From the NCBI RefSeq assembly GCF_025963695.1, contig NZ_JAOQAH010000029.1:1-64000 (forward strand): 64,000 nucleotides of DNA. Direction: 5' to 3'. A program made the translations under genes and the position numbers. The notes below the pieces were generated by a model, which saw only the letters and a list, made by a program, of their open reading frames with translations, had not been told where the DNA came from and searched no databases. Shown piece after piece: positions 47,301 to 56,673 of the stretch (the stretch's first letter is position 1; each line of letters opens with the position of its first letter). The DNA is from Segetibacter sp. GTDB lineage: Bacteria > Bacteroidota > Bacteroidia > Chitinophagales > Chitinophagaceae.

Positions 47301-48518
47301 TCATAAACCCATTTCTACCTGCAGCCTGTATCTTAATCCCGCAGATATTTCTCCGTAGTCATTTATATAACTGACATCGGTTTGCATTTTCAAATTATGG
47401 CCTTTAAAATACCTGGACATACCAATGGTGTATTCTTTTACTTTTTCAGCTTGCCTAAATGTTTTGATTATAGCTGTAGGATTTACTATTGTAAATCTGC
47501 CTGCCAGCTCTAAATTATTTTTAAACAAGAAACCACTTTGAATATTCCACCCATATCCTGTTCGAAAGAAACCGGAGGTATCTTTTAAAACGGGCGATTT
47601 GTCACTTGTTTTATTCATGTACTCACTTGTTACCGACCACCCTCTATACTTAAGCATAACATCTGCAAAAAACGTTTTTAAGTTTCGGGTTTCTTTTAGA
47701 AAAGAACCCAGTTCCCCGTTTTCCCGACGGGCATTATTGTTATAACTATAGCCTGCCCCTATTGAAAGTTTAGGTTTAGGCTCTCTTTCAAAGTCAGAAT
47801 CAAAGTAATCCCCCTTATTTGTAAATTCTCCGAATGGCAATATTTCAAATCTTCCTGTATAGCTTAATCCACCTGTATCGGCGGCTGTCACATTTCTACC
47901 CTGACCTAACGCTATAGCATAAATATCCTTTAAAACAACCTCACCTATTTTTGCCTTGTGATGAAATTGAATGCCTACATCTCTATCAAGATTGTAAGTA
48001 GAATTTACGAGGCTTCTATCAACAAATTGAAGATCCTGCGACGAAATAACACGTTCCCTGTTTCCTGGCAGTTTGGTTTGTCCAAACCATAATTCACTGT
48101 TTTTAAATAAGCGGTATTTTAAAACTGCATCTAAAACAATATTCGCTGCACTGCCGGTTTGTCTCATCACAGGACCAACATCCTGGTTACTTAAAGCCAA
48201 TTCAATTTTGTAATCTAATTTTGGAGTAAAAGCAAATCCTTCAAACTTTACCCTAAATCTCCGAATCATCATTTCTTTTTCTATCGCTGCATTTTTCGAT
48301 AAAGGTTTTTGGGCAATGAACAAAGTCTGGAACCTTGTACTAAAATTTATTTTCATCGAACTATCAGGGGCAGTATAAGAAAGCCCCTCTCCAAAACGTG
48401 CTATAAAATTTTCTTTATTTTCAGATTTTATAATATTGGTTTTGTTAGGGTAAGTCTGGCCATTCCCCTTTACATTTAGTAAACACAGTAACACAGTAAA
48501 AAATAGAAACCTTCCCAT
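47301..48518 (-). CDS. phosphate-selective porin O/P-like outer membrane protein
   Basis: A 405-residue porin with a signal peptide and a 16- to 18-strand pattern of the OprO/OprP family. Blocks include MMIRRFRVKFEGFAFTPKLDYK, LKYRLFKNSELWFGQTKLP, and closing strands with GLRYRLQVEMGL (aromatic near the end). The family channels anions, notably phosphate. It is a single gene 125 bases from MgtC. Confidence 0.82.
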   Translation of the reverse strand: MGRFLFFTVLLCLLNVKGNGQTYPNKTNIIKSENKENFIARFGEGLSYTAPDSSMKINFSTRFQTLFIAQKPLSKNAAIEKEMMIRRFRVKFEGFAFTPKLDYKIELALSNQDVGPVMRQTGSAANIVLDAVLKYRLFKNSELWFGQTKLPGNRERVISSQDLQFVDRSLVNSTYNLDRDVGIQFHHKAKIGEVVLKDIYAIALGQGRNVTAADTGGLSYTGRFEILPFGEFTNKGDYFDSDFEREPKPKLSIGAGYSYNNNARRENGELGSFLKETRNLKTFFADVMLKYRGWSVTSEYMNKTSDKSPVLKDTSGFFRTGYGWNIQSGFLFKNNLELAGRFTIVNPTAIIKTFRQAEKVKEYTIGMSRYFKGHNLKMQTDVSYINDYGEISAGLRYRLQVEMGL

Positions 48519-48642
48519 TATATTATTTTACATCCTCCAAATTTGCTCCAGTCTTGCTCAATTATATTTTACTCCAGTCTTTCAAAGTGAAACAGCCTTA
48601 CCAATAAAAACTGGCAGTTGTATTCTTTGTTAAAGCGTCTGT

Positions 48643-49278
48643 TCAATAATATTCCACAATATTTTCTGTTTTAATTAATTCTTCATTTAGCAAAACAAAT
48701 TGTCTTTCAGTGCCCCTAACCTTCAGGATGGCAAATAATTGCCCCTTGCTTTTATTCATCATTATTCTTTTACTTTTCATTCTTCTATCCAATAAATACT
48801 TCTCAATAATTTTTATGTTACTAATATCAGCATCCTTGAAAGTGATATTGATTGTTCTGGTATGATTTAGCCTGTCTATTAAATATTCGATTCTACCAAA
48901 GAGTGATAACACTATTATAGTAAAGATGGTCAAGGAGAATGCTAAAAAATGATACCCAATACCCGTAGCCATGCCAATGCCTGCAGTGGTCCAAATTACT
49001 GCCGCTGTCGTTAACCCTAAAACTGATAGCTTATCCTTAAATATCACCCCTGCCCCTATAAATCCAATGCCTGTTATAATATTTGCCGAAATTCTATCAT
49101 CACTACCTGATCCATGTTTTGACACTATTGTGAAAATAGTTGAACCAAGACAAATGAGGATTATAGTACGAAAGCCGGCTGACTTGTTATTATATTCCCT
49201 CTCAAACCCGATTATGGCTCCGCATAAAATAGATAGACCAATGCTTATCAAATCTTCCCGCTCCAGTAAAAATTCCAT
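48643..49278 (-). CDS. MgtC/SapB family membrane protein
   Basis: A 211-residue protein with the MgtC pattern: GAIIGFEREYNNKSAGFRT near residue 21, GIGFIGAGVIFKD near 71, LTTAAVIWTTAGIGMATG near 88, and a small C-terminal soluble domain. MgtC proteins modulate magnesium homeostasis and are needed for survival in phagocytes in pathogens. No magnesium-sensing leader is recognisable upstream. Dispersed element copy 12 lies 170 bases upstream but points the other way. Confidence 0.88.
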   Translation of the reverse strand: MEFLLEREDLISIGLSILCGAIIGFEREYNNKSAGFRTIILICLGSTIFTIVSKHGSGSDDRISANIITGIGFIGAGVIFKDKLSVLGLTTAAVIWTTAGIGMATGIGYHFLAFSLTIFTIIVLSLFGRIEYLIDRLNHTRTINITFKDADISNIKIIEKYLLDRRMKSKRIMMNKSKGQLFAILKVRGTERQFVLLNEELIKTENIVEYY

Positions 49279-49447
49279 ATAGTAGCTAAGTATTTTTGGG
49301 GTGCAGTAAAAACTAAAAGTTTTACGACCTGCAAAATTACAAAGGTAATTAGGTAAAATAATGGTGCCTCTAATTGTAACGGAATAGAATGGAATGATAT
49401 TTTATACTTTACGTAGGGTAATATTGCATGGTCTAATATTGAAAAAA

Positions 49448-49473
49448 CAGTAAAAGGGTGCGACGCAACGATG
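49448..49473 (+). repeat. dispersed element, copy 12 (A1 core, degenerate 5' half)
   Basis: Reads AGTAAAAGGGTGCGACGCAA followed by CGATG, with AGTAAAAG where GTACAAG is expected. Directed toward the SdiA-regulated-like gene 110 bases away. Confidence 0.65.
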
Positions 49474-49582
49474 CCAAACAGTAATAATACTGTTACACCC
49501 CAAAAAATTGTTGACTACTTGTACCGTCTATAGATTTTATGTGGCGTGAAGTATACCAACATTAAAAAGTAAACGTATTGTT

Positions 49583-50500
49583 ATGAAAATTCTGGTTATT
49601 GTCCTCCTTATTATTACCATGTTGGCATTAGGACTTATGGCATATAAACTTACCACGAACCGGATGCCTGATTTAGCCTTTTGGAATAGCAACAAACCGG
49701 AAGACAAGAAGGATAAAAAGGATAAAAAGAAAGATAAGCCGGGGGAATTAAGCAGTTCTACTTCTTACGAGATTGTTGAGAAATACGATTTGCCGCAAGT
49801 GCTGTCTGAAGTATCGGACATTGCGCATTTTAGAGATAACTTATTTGCTTGTGTGCAAGATGAATTAGGAACTATTTTTATTTATAACACTGATAATAAA
49901 AAGATTGAAAGGGAAATACCATTTGCAGGCAGAGGCGATTATGAAGGTATTGCTTTAGCTGGCTCTACTGCTTATGTAGTAAATAGCGGCGGAGTAATTT
50001 ACGAAGTATTGGATATTGAAGACGCCGAACCTAAAGTAAAAAAGTATGAAACTTACCTGAATGCTCAAAACGATGTAGAAGCGCTATGCTATGATAAGGC
50101 TAACAATAGACTACTATTAGCATATAAAGAAGAGGAAGCAGGCGGAAGCAGGAAGGGAATATATTTGTTTGACCTAAGGAATAAACAATTGTCGAAAAAA
50201 GCTGTTTTTTCCATAGACCTCAATAACGCTTTGTTTGAGAAAGCGGGTAAAAAGAAAAAACAAGGTTTTAAGCCGTCTGCAATAGCAATACACCCTACAG
50301 AAGGCAATTATTATATGATAGAGGGAACAAATCCTAAACTTTTAATCTTGAATAAGCAGGGAGAGATTACGTTTTTTGCGTCGTTAAGTGGTAAAGATTT
50401 TGCACAGCCTGAAGGAATAACTTTCAACCCGGCAGGAGAACTTTTTATTTCTAACGAGGGCAAAAAAGGCGAGGGAAATATTTTGAAAGTGAAATTTTAG
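49583..50500 (+). CDS. SdiA-regulated-domain protein (membrane-anchored propeller)
   Basis: A 305-residue protein: one N-terminal membrane helix (LVIVLLIITMLALGLMAY), a lysine-rich linker (about 40-52), then a beta-propeller of the SdiA-regulated type. Examples: SEVSDIAHFRDNLFACVQDE, GRGDYEGIALAGSTAYVV, FKPSAIAIHPTEGNYYMIEG and QPEGITFNPAGELFISNEG. Function is unknown; phosphoesterase and phytase-like activities have been proposed for relatives. TerC follows after 89 bases. Confidence 0.82.
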   Translation: MKILVIVLLIITMLALGLMAYKLTTNRMPDLAFWNSNKPEDKKDKKDKKKDKPGELSSSTSYEIVEKYDLPQVLSEVSDIAHFRDNLFACVQDELGTIFIYNTDNKKIEREIPFAGRGDYEGIALAGSTAYVVNSGGVIYEVLDIEDAEPKVKKYETYLNAQNDVEALCYDKANNRLLLAYKEEEAGGSRKGIYLFDLRNKQLSKKAVFSIDLNNALFEKAGKKKKQGFKPSAIAIHPTEGNYYMIEGTNPKLLILNKQGEITFFASLSGKDFAQPEGITFNPAGELFISNEGKKGEGNILKVKF

Positions 50501-50588
50501 TACTTGTTTAAGGAAGACAAGGGCACCCAAAATTTATATTTCAATTTTTTCCTTTTAATAATTAAACACTTTAAAACTTTTTACAATT

Positions 50589-51335
50589 ATGGAATGGATT
50601 GTACCATTAATCACGTTAGTGTTGTTGGAGGTAGTGTTAGGATTGGATAATGTGATATTCATATCTATTGTAGCAGCAAGACTTCCTAAAAATCAACAGA
50701 ACAAAGCGAGGAGACTGGGGCTAATATTAGCGATGTTTCTGCGGCTTGCGCTGCTTGGCATTATCTCCTTAATATTAAAACTTGAGGGGAATTTATTTAC
50801 CGTTTTTTCGGTTGACATTTCCGGCAAAGACCTTATCCTTATTCTAGGGGGCTTGTTTCTTATTTACAAAAGCGCTTCCGAAATTAATCATAAGATGGAA
50901 GGCGAAGCAGGTGATACACAAAAAGACCTTAAAGTAACCTCTTTTAAAGGTGTGATATTCCAAATTCTACTTCTTGACCTGGTGTTTTCCATCGACAGTA
51001 TCATTACTGCAATAGGCATGGCAAATGAACTTTGGATAATGTATGTAGCAGTGATAATTTCAGTAGGTATCATGTTTTTTGCCTCCGGTCCTATCAGTCG
51101 ATTTGTAAACGATCATCCTGCTTTTAAAATGCTTGCCCTAAGTTTTCTTCTATTAATTGGAGTATCATTAATAGGCGATGGACTGGGCATGCACATACCG
51201 AAAGGATATATCTATTTTTCTATGGGTTTCTCTTTATTGGTTAATATTATTCAAATGCGCTCAACGAAAAGAACTGCACTACCAGTTGAAACTAAAGAGC
51301 ATTATTTACGCGAAGAAGTGCGGAAAACAGAATAA
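50589..51335 (+). CDS. TerC family integral membrane protein
   Basis: A 248-residue protein with about seven transmembrane helices. TerC hallmarks are EVVLGLDNVIFISIVA near residues 14-30 and LLDLVFSIDSIITAIGM near 130, each with a membrane aspartate. Relatives export metal ions (manganese) or protect from tellurite. It stands next to a heavy-metal efflux pump but on the other strand. Confidence 0.9.
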   Translation: MEWIVPLITLVLLEVVLGLDNVIFISIVAARLPKNQQNKARRLGLILAMFLRLALLGIISLILKLEGNLFTVFSVDISGKDLILILGGLFLIYKSASEINHKMEGEAGDTQKDLKVTSFKGVIFQILLLDLVFSIDSIITAIGMANELWIMYVAVIISVGIMFFASGPISRFVNDHPAFKMLALSFLLLIGVSLIGDGLGMHIPKGYIYFSMGFSLLVNIIQMRSTKRTALPVETKEHYLREEVRKTE

Positions 51336-51382
51336 GAAGCATTGGCTATGCTTCTTATTACTGCTACCATAAAATACACAGA

Positions 51383-54300
51383 TCAAAGTCCATCCTTCCT
51401 ACTATGCGCCTCAAAATATTGCTCTAACGCCTTCTTCCCAAACCTCTTGAATACTACCGGTGTAACAATCATGTCTAAGAGGGTTGAACTGATTAAACCG
51501 CCCAGTATGACTGTTGCTACTGGATACAATATTTCCTTACCTGGTGCTGATGCATCCATTGTTAGAGGGATAAGTGCAAGGGCTGCCACTAATGCGGTCA
51601 TTAGTACTGGTACCATTCTCTCTAATGAGCCTTTGATGATCATGCTGTCGCTAAATGTTTCCCCTTCATGTTCTACCAGGTGTATGTAATGCGAAATCAT
51701 CATGATGCCGTTTCTGCTGGCTATACCTGTTAGTGTAATAAAACCTACCATTGTTGCTATTGAAAATGTGCCTCCTGTAAGCATAACAGCTACTACGCTA
51801 CCTATTAATGCTAACGGTATATTCAACATGATCTGTAAAACAATCCTGTTGGATTTGAAGTGACTAAATAGAACCAGGTAGATACCGGCAAATGAAAAGA
51901 GGCTAAGTATTAAAATTAACTTTGATGCTGACTGCTGGCTTTCAAACTGGCCACCGTATTCTAAATAATACCCTTGGGGCAACTTTAAATCTTTCGCAAC
52001 TCTTTGCTGCATTTCCTCTACTGCACTTCCTAAATCTCTGCCTTGTACATTACTGCTTACTACTATTCTTCGTTGTGTATTTTCATGTACTATTGAATTG
52101 ACACCATTTTCAATTTCGATCGTTGCTATTTGTGACAGTGGAATTAGGGAACCATTAGGAAGTTCTATTTGTGTGTTACCTACATTCTGTATATCGTTTC
52201 TTTCTGCATCTGTTGAACGTACTAACACATCAAAGGATTTCTGTCCCTCTATGATCTGGCTCACTACTCTGCCATTGTAAAATATCTCTAAATCGTCTGC
52301 TACTTTTCCTGCCTGTAAACCATATTGTTTTAATGCCTGCCTGTCTACCTTTATTTTTAATTGTGGTACTAATACCTGTGCTTCTACCTGTACATCTACT
52401 ACACCTGGAACATCCGTTATTATTGTACTAAGTCTTTCTGCATTGCTTCTTAGTTCTGCAAGGTCGTTGCCATATATTTTAATTGCCACCTGTGCTCTTA
52501 CTCCGCTTAACAAATGATCTAATCTATGTGAAATGGGTTGACCAATGTTTACGCTGCTGCCTTTTATGATGTCGAGGTTTGCTCTGATGTCATTTAGTAT
52601 TTCCTCCATGTCACGCCTTTCGTCTTTAAGACTTACATCTATCTCTGTATAGCTTGGTGGTTCGGCGTGTTCATCTAATTCTGCTCTACCTGTTCTACGT
52701 GATGTAAGTAATACATCAGGTACTTTAAGAATTTGCTTTTCTGCTATGCTTCCTATTTTATTTGCTTCTTCTAATGATGTACCGGCTGGTGCAACAACGT
52801 TTACTGTAAAGCTGCCTTCATTGAAGGGTGGAAGAAATTCAGTACCGAAAAAAGGTACTATTGCCATAGCTGCAATTATCATTGCAATTGCAACAGCAAT
52901 GATTGGCTTAGTATGTTTTAAACCCCAGTGTAAAACTTTCGTGTCCTGCTTTTTTAACCATCTTACTAATGGGCTGTCATCGTCATTATCAGCAATAGGC
53001 AATGGGCGATTGGCAATAGGCAAGGAAGAACTTTCTGCAATTGGCAATGGGCAATTGGCAATAGGCAAGGAAGAAAGCTTTTCGTCAGTCATTCCTTCCT
53101 CATTGCTCATTGCTGATTGCCTATTGCCCATTAAATCATTGCCCATTGACTCTCCCTCATTGCCCCTTGCCCCTTGCCTATTGCCTATTGACTTCCCCCA
53201 GAACTTTAAGTTGATGTGATTTAAGTGCTTTCTCTTGCTTAATAAGTAACTACATAGCGCAGGGGTAACGGTTAATGAAACTACCAATGATGCTATGATT
53301 GAAGTAATGTACGCAATGCCTAATGGTGCAAATATTCTCCCCTCTATTCCTTGCAAATAGAATAACGGCAAGAATACTAATACAACAATAATTGTTGCAT
53401 AAACAATCGAGTTTCTTACCTCGCTACTTGCATCATAAATAACTTTCAGTAAAGGCTTTGGTTCTTTGCTTGCAAAGTTTTCTTTTAATCTCCTGTATAC
53501 ATTTTCTACATCCACAATTGCATCATCGACTAATTCGCCAACGGCTATTGCCAAACCACCTAAAGTAAGTGTGTTAATAGAAATGTTGAAGAACTTAAAA
53601 ATAATTGCAGTAATGATAATTGATAATGGAATAGCAGTTAACGTTATTATGGTTGTTCTAAAGTTTAAGAGGAACAAGAACAAGATTATTATTACTAAAA
53701 TAAATCCATCTCTTAATGCATGTTCAACATTAGTTAGGGAGTTAGTTATAAAGCTGCTCTGATTAAATACTTCAGTATTAATCTTTACATCTGGTGGCAA
53801 TGAAATTTGCATTTCTTTTATGGCTTCCCTAATGTCTTCTGTTAGTTCAACCGTACTTGCTGTAGGTTGTTTCTCTATACTTAATATAACTGCCGGTCGT
53901 CCATTTAATGAACCATCACCTCTCTTTACTGCACCTCCAAACTTAACTTCTGCAACCTGGCTTAATAATACGCTTGCATTGTCTTTACTTGTTACAACAG
54001 TACTTGCCAAGTCTTCTAAAGTATTTGCTCTTGCAATGTTTCTTACCAGTACTTCTGAACCTTTGTTGTTTATAAAACCACCCGTTGTATTTTGATTGGT
54101 TGCCGATAATGCCTTATCAATATCATCTATTGAAACATTGTATTGTCTAAGTTTTTCGGATGATATTAGGACCTGGTATTGTAAGCGTTCTCCGCCTATA
54201 GGTATCACCTGCGATACCCCTTTAATGCTCATTAATCTTCTTCTGATTGTAAAGTCTGATAGTGTTCTTAAATCAGCTGGTGATGTTGTATCTCCCGTAA

Positions 54301-54724
54301 CTGCTACCATCATTATCTGCCCCATGATGGAGCTAATAGGACCTAATTGTGGTGTAATGCCTTCAGGCATTTCAATAGACTGTATTCTTTCTGATGTTAA
54401 TTGCCTTGCCCTGTATACATCTGTGTCCCAGTCGAATTCAACGAACACCATGCCTAAGCCTGGTGATGCAACTGACCTTACTGCTTCAACACCCGGAGCA
54501 CCGTTTAAAGATGTTTCAATGGGCAGGTTTACCTGTGCTTCAATTTCTTCAGGAGCCATACCATTTGCTTCCAAAAATATGGTTACTCTCGGCCTGTTTA
54601 AATCGGGCAATACATCTACCGGTAAACTTACTAATGTAAATACACCGTATACCATTACTAGGGCTGCTGTTGCAAGAACAAACAACCTGTTTCGTAATGA
54701 AAATTGAATTAATTTATTAAGCAT
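51383..54724 (-). CDS. heavy-metal efflux RND permease (CzcA/CusA family) with an in-frame repeat insertion
   Basis: A 1,113-residue inner-membrane pump. Twelve helices, HME-type: RNRLFVLATAALVMVYGVF is helix 1, the ion-translocation helix has AVGELVDDAIVDVENVYRR, and the second half begins GLKHTKPIIAV. It exports monovalent or divalent metal ions with the adaptor and TolC-type genes upstream. Residues of about 509-580 (52992-53190) are an inserted low-complexity segment (LPIANCPLPIAE-type). It lies in the cytoplasmic linker between the two halves and derives from GCCCATTGCC repeats. The start MLNKLIQF is preferred; the frame upstream to 54922 is also repeat-derived and hydrophobic only because of the repeat. 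Confidence 0.9.
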   Translation of the reverse strand: MLNKLIQFSLRNRLFVLATAALVMVYGVFTLVSLPVDVLPDLNRPRVTIFLEANGMAPEEIEAQVNLPIETSLNGAPGVEAVRSVASPGLGMVFVEFDWDTDVYRARQLTSERIQSIEMPEGITPQLGPISSIMGQIMMVAVTGDTTSPADLRTLSDFTIRRRLMSIKGVSQVIPIGGERLQYQVLISSEKLRQYNVSIDDIDKALSATNQNTTGGFINNKGSEVLVRNIARANTLEDLASTVVTSKDNASVLLSQVAEVKFGGAVKRGDGSLNGRPAVILSIEKQPTASTVELTEDIREAIKEMQISLPPDVKINTEVFNQSSFITNSLTNVEHALRDGFILVIIILFLFLLNFRTTIITLTAIPLSIIITAIIFKFFNISINTLTLGGLAIAVGELVDDAIVDVENVYRRLKENFASKEPKPLLKVIYDASSEVRNSIVYATIIVVLVFLPLFYLQGIEGRIFAPLGIAYITSIIASLVVSLTVTPALCSYLLSKRKHLNHINLKFWGKSIGNRQGARGNEGESMGNDLMGNRQSAMSNEEGMTDEKLSSLPIANCPLPIAESSSLPIANRPLPIADNDDDSPLVRWLKKQDTKVLHWGLKHTKPIIAVAIAMIIAAMAIVPFFGTEFLPPFNEGSFTVNVVAPAGTSLEEANKIGSIAEKQILKVPDVLLTSRRTGRAELDEHAEPPSYTEIDVSLKDERRDMEEILNDIRANLDIIKGSSVNIGQPISHRLDHLLSGVRAQVAIKIYGNDLAELRSNAERLSTIITDVPGVVDVQVEAQVLVPQLKIKVDRQALKQYGLQAGKVADDLEIFYNGRVVSQIIEGQKSFDVLVRSTDAERNDIQNVGNTQIELPNGSLIPLSQIATIEIENGVNSIVHENTQRRIVVSSNVQGRDLGSAVEEMQQRVAKDLKLPQGYYLEYGGQFESQQSASKLILILSLFSFAGIYLVLFSHFKSNRIVLQIMLNIPLALIGSVVAVMLTGGTFSIATMVGFITLTGIASRNGIMMISHYIHLVEHEGETFSDSMIIKGSLERMVPVLMTALVAALALIPLTMDASAPGKEILYPVATVILGGLISSTLLDMIVTPVVFKRFGKKALEQYFEAHSRKDGL
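52992..53190 (-). repeat. ATTGCC-type repeat block inside the pump gene
   Basis: Two arms of opposite sense: 52992-53070 reads GCAATAGGCAATGGGC-like units, and 53101-53190 reads CATTGCCTATTGCC-like units. Together they can fold into a long imperfect hairpin. Translated in frame, they give the extra linker of the RND protein without a stop. Confidence 0.8.
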
Positions 54725-54734
54725 ATCTTTTAAA

Positions 54735-54870
54735 ATTGGCGATGGGCGATGGGCAATTAGCAATAGGCAAATGGCAATTAGCAATAGGCAATTAGCAAAG
54801 AAGAACAATTGGCAATTGGCAAGGAAGCAAAATGGTGCAATTAGCAATTGAAGAAGAATAGACAATTGGC
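54735..54870. repeat. ATTGCC-type repeat block, left arm
   Basis: Six or more units of GGCAATTAGCAATAGGC type just before the start codon of the pump gene. On the minus strand it lies in the leader of that gene. Confidence 0.75.
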
Positions 54871-54960
54871 AAAAAAGAACAATAACAATAAGCAACTTCA
54901 AACGATGCCAATCGCAATACACAAGAAGTCCTTTTCATCCTAAAGTGTGCCTTGTTTCCA

Positions 54961-55070
54961 TTAATTATTGCTTATTGCTCATTGCCCATTGTCCATTGCC
55001 CATTGCCCATTGCTCATTGCTCATTGCTCATTGCCATTGTCCCTTGCCTATTGCCTATTGTCTATTTCCT
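54961..55070. repeat. ATTGCC-type repeat block, right arm
   Basis: At least ten units (ATTGCTCATTGCCCATTGTC type), in inverse sense to the left arm 90 bases away. It ends next to the TAA of the FixH-like metal-binding gene. The two arms could pair over more than 50 bases. Confidence 0.75.
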
Positions 55071-55071
55071 A

Positions 55072-56043
55072 TTAATGCCCCGCATGTTCTTCACCGCCTC
55101 CATTGCCTGTTCCTTCCCCAACATTGATAACAAAATCAGCCGTGTGTAATTCACCTTCTGTACGAAACTGTATCCATCCTCTGTATGTACCGGCTTTTTC
55201 AAACGTTGTATGTAGATCAAACTTTCCATTTTCAACACCCGGATGAACGTGTAAATATTCTTTCTCCTTTAGGCTTACTACTACCATGTGTGCTTTCGCT
55301 CCTAAATAATTTTCCATTGTGTTAGGGTCAACAGCTTTACCGTTTTGTGTTACAGTCCCTGTAATGTGCATTGGAGTTTTTGTAACGAACCGGCCACCTG
55401 TAGGCGTAAGTGCTACTGTATAGCCGTTAACATTCGTTTGTAGTTTGTCTGCACCGTAATTTTTAGCAGCGGGTGCAGAGCCTGTTACCGTTACATCTAT
55501 TTTGTCTAGTGTATGATTGCTACCACTTGGTTTATAATCAGCAAATAGTTTGTACTTGCCGCCGGCAGGAAACTTTGTTTTTACTAAATAAGCTCCATCA
55601 GCATTCATCTCGGGATGGATGTGATTAAAGTAAGAAAGATCATCGCTTACAACGATAAGATGAATTTTCTTTTCATGCTCTACATCTAAAGGAACTTGTT
55701 CCTTATCGTTGTCTTTTAACTTAGGGATAAGCGATAGGGTAACTTCCTGATTAGGATTAACTGTTTCAGGTATAGTAGTGAACTGCATTTTTACATTACT
55801 TGGTCCACCTGCATTATCGTTATGTTCAAGTTTCATCCCACATTTAGGACAATTGTCACCTTCTTTACCTGTTACCTCAGGATGCATTGGACAAGCAAAA
55901 GTATGGTCGCCACTGTGTGCTGCTGTTGCACTGTCTGTTGTCGAAGCTTTCATCTTATTTGCTTCATTATTACCGCAAGCTGTAAATGTTAGAGCGCCTG
56001 CTATTGCAAGAACTGTTGTACTGATTTTAAAATACATCTTCAT
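55072..56043 (-). CDS. lipoprotein with heavy-metal-binding domain and C-terminal efflux-accessory region
   Basis: A 323-residue lipoprotein (TFTACGNNE lipobox). Residues 48-73 form a YHS-like heavy-metal-binding domain (FACPMHPEV then NCPKCGMKLE). The rest is a two-module beta structure with histidines in NHIHPEMNADG and LHVHPGVENG, suited to metal contact. It ends Gly/His-rich (EEHAGH). It is a likely periplasmic metal-handling partner of the efflux pump, perhaps delivering copper. The stop codon is followed at once by repeat sequence. Confidence 0.8.
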   Translation of the reverse strand: MKMYFKISTTVLAIAGALTFTACGNNEANKMKASTTDSATAAHSGDHTFACPMHPEVTGKEGDNCPKCGMKLEHNDNAGGPSNVKMQFTTIPETVNPNQEVTLSLIPKLKDNDKEQVPLDVEHEKKIHLIVVSDDLSYFNHIHPEMNADGAYLVKTKFPAGGKYKLFADYKPSGSNHTLDKIDVTVTGSAPAAKNYGADKLQTNVNGYTVALTPTGGRFVTKTPMHITGTVTQNGKAVDPNTMENYLGAKAHMVVVSLKEKEYLHVHPGVENGKFDLHTTFEKAGTYRGWIQFRTEGELHTADFVINVGEGTGNGGGEEHAGH

Positions 56044-56089
56044 CTTTTATTTTTTTAAGACCTTATTAAACCTGACAGGTTTTGGCTAA

Positions 56090-56473
56090 TTAATTATGGT
56101 TATGATCTCCGTGTCCACCAGATACATTCTTAGTATCTGCCTTTACCAAATTCATTTTGCAAACCGGACATTTATCTGCCTTAGTGTATGTTTTGTCTCC
56201 TTCACACATCATAGGACATTTATATGCTGCTATTTCTTTTTGAACCTTGGCTAATGCCATCTTACAAGTTGGGCATTTACCAGCTTTTGCATAGGTTTTA
56301 TCGCCTTCGCATTTCATTGGACATTGATACTTTGCCGCTTGTTCAGATGCCTTAGTCGTGGTTGTTTTTGTAGTTGTTGCCGTTTTAACTGACATCTTTT
56401 TTGTTTGTGCATCCACAGCACTAAAAGTGAAAACAGCCATTGTAATCAGGAAGAGAAATTTTAGTTTGTTCAT
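56090..56473 (-). CDS. exported protein with two heavy-metal-binding domains
   Basis: A 127-residue periplasmic protein with signal peptide (NKLKFLFLITMAVFTFSAV). It has two near-identical metal-binding repeats, each CPM-x-CEGDKTYxKxxKCPxCKM, at about 55-80 and 90-112, and a histidine-rich end (GGHGDHNHN). Each repeat offers Cys and Met ligands for a soft metal such as copper. The start at 56473 precedes the signal; the longer frame to 56590 translates dispersed element copy 13 (RRTLVLF). Confidence 0.82.
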   Translation of the reverse strand: MNKLKFLFLITMAVFTFSAVDAQTKKMSVKTATTTKTTTTKASEQAAKYQCPMKCEGDKTYAKAGKCPTCKMALAKVQKEIAAYKCPMMCEGDKTYTKADKCPVCKMNLVKADTKNVSGGHGDHNHN

Positions 56474-56570
56474 TCTGTTTGTTTTATTGTTTAAAAGTTT
56501 ATTGTGTGTTGTTATAACTAAGTCTATTGTTAGTATGTCTCGTCTTTTTGTTGCTGCCCTAAGCACAAAT

Positions 56571-56595
56571 AGTACAAGAGTGCGACGCAAGAATG
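56571..56595 (+). repeat. dispersed element, copy 13 (subtype A1)
   Basis: Reads AGTACAAGAGTGCGACGCAA then GAATG. It sits between two minus-strand metal genes and points away from both starts. Confidence 0.75.
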
Positions 56596-56630
56596 CTTAA
56601 TTATTTACCAATGCTTGCCCCACAAAACCT

Positions 56631-56673
56631 CCCATTGCCCCTTGCCTATTGCCCCATTGCCCCTTGCCTATTG
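56631..56673. repeat. short ATTGCC-type repeat block
   Basis: Four units of CCCCTTGCCTATTG type between the adaptor gene and its neighbour. The last unit includes the adaptor's stop codon (CAA TAG on the minus strand). Confidence 0.7.

Noticed and set aside
54725..54922. N-terminal extension of the RND pump to a GTG at 54922
   Set aside because: The extra 66 residues are translated repeat (LLLIAI-type) and the conserved first helix begins after MLNKLIQ.
52992..55070. ATTGCC-type repeats as a CRISPR array
   Set aside because: Units are short (about 7-14 bases), contiguous and without unique spacers, and there are no cas genes.
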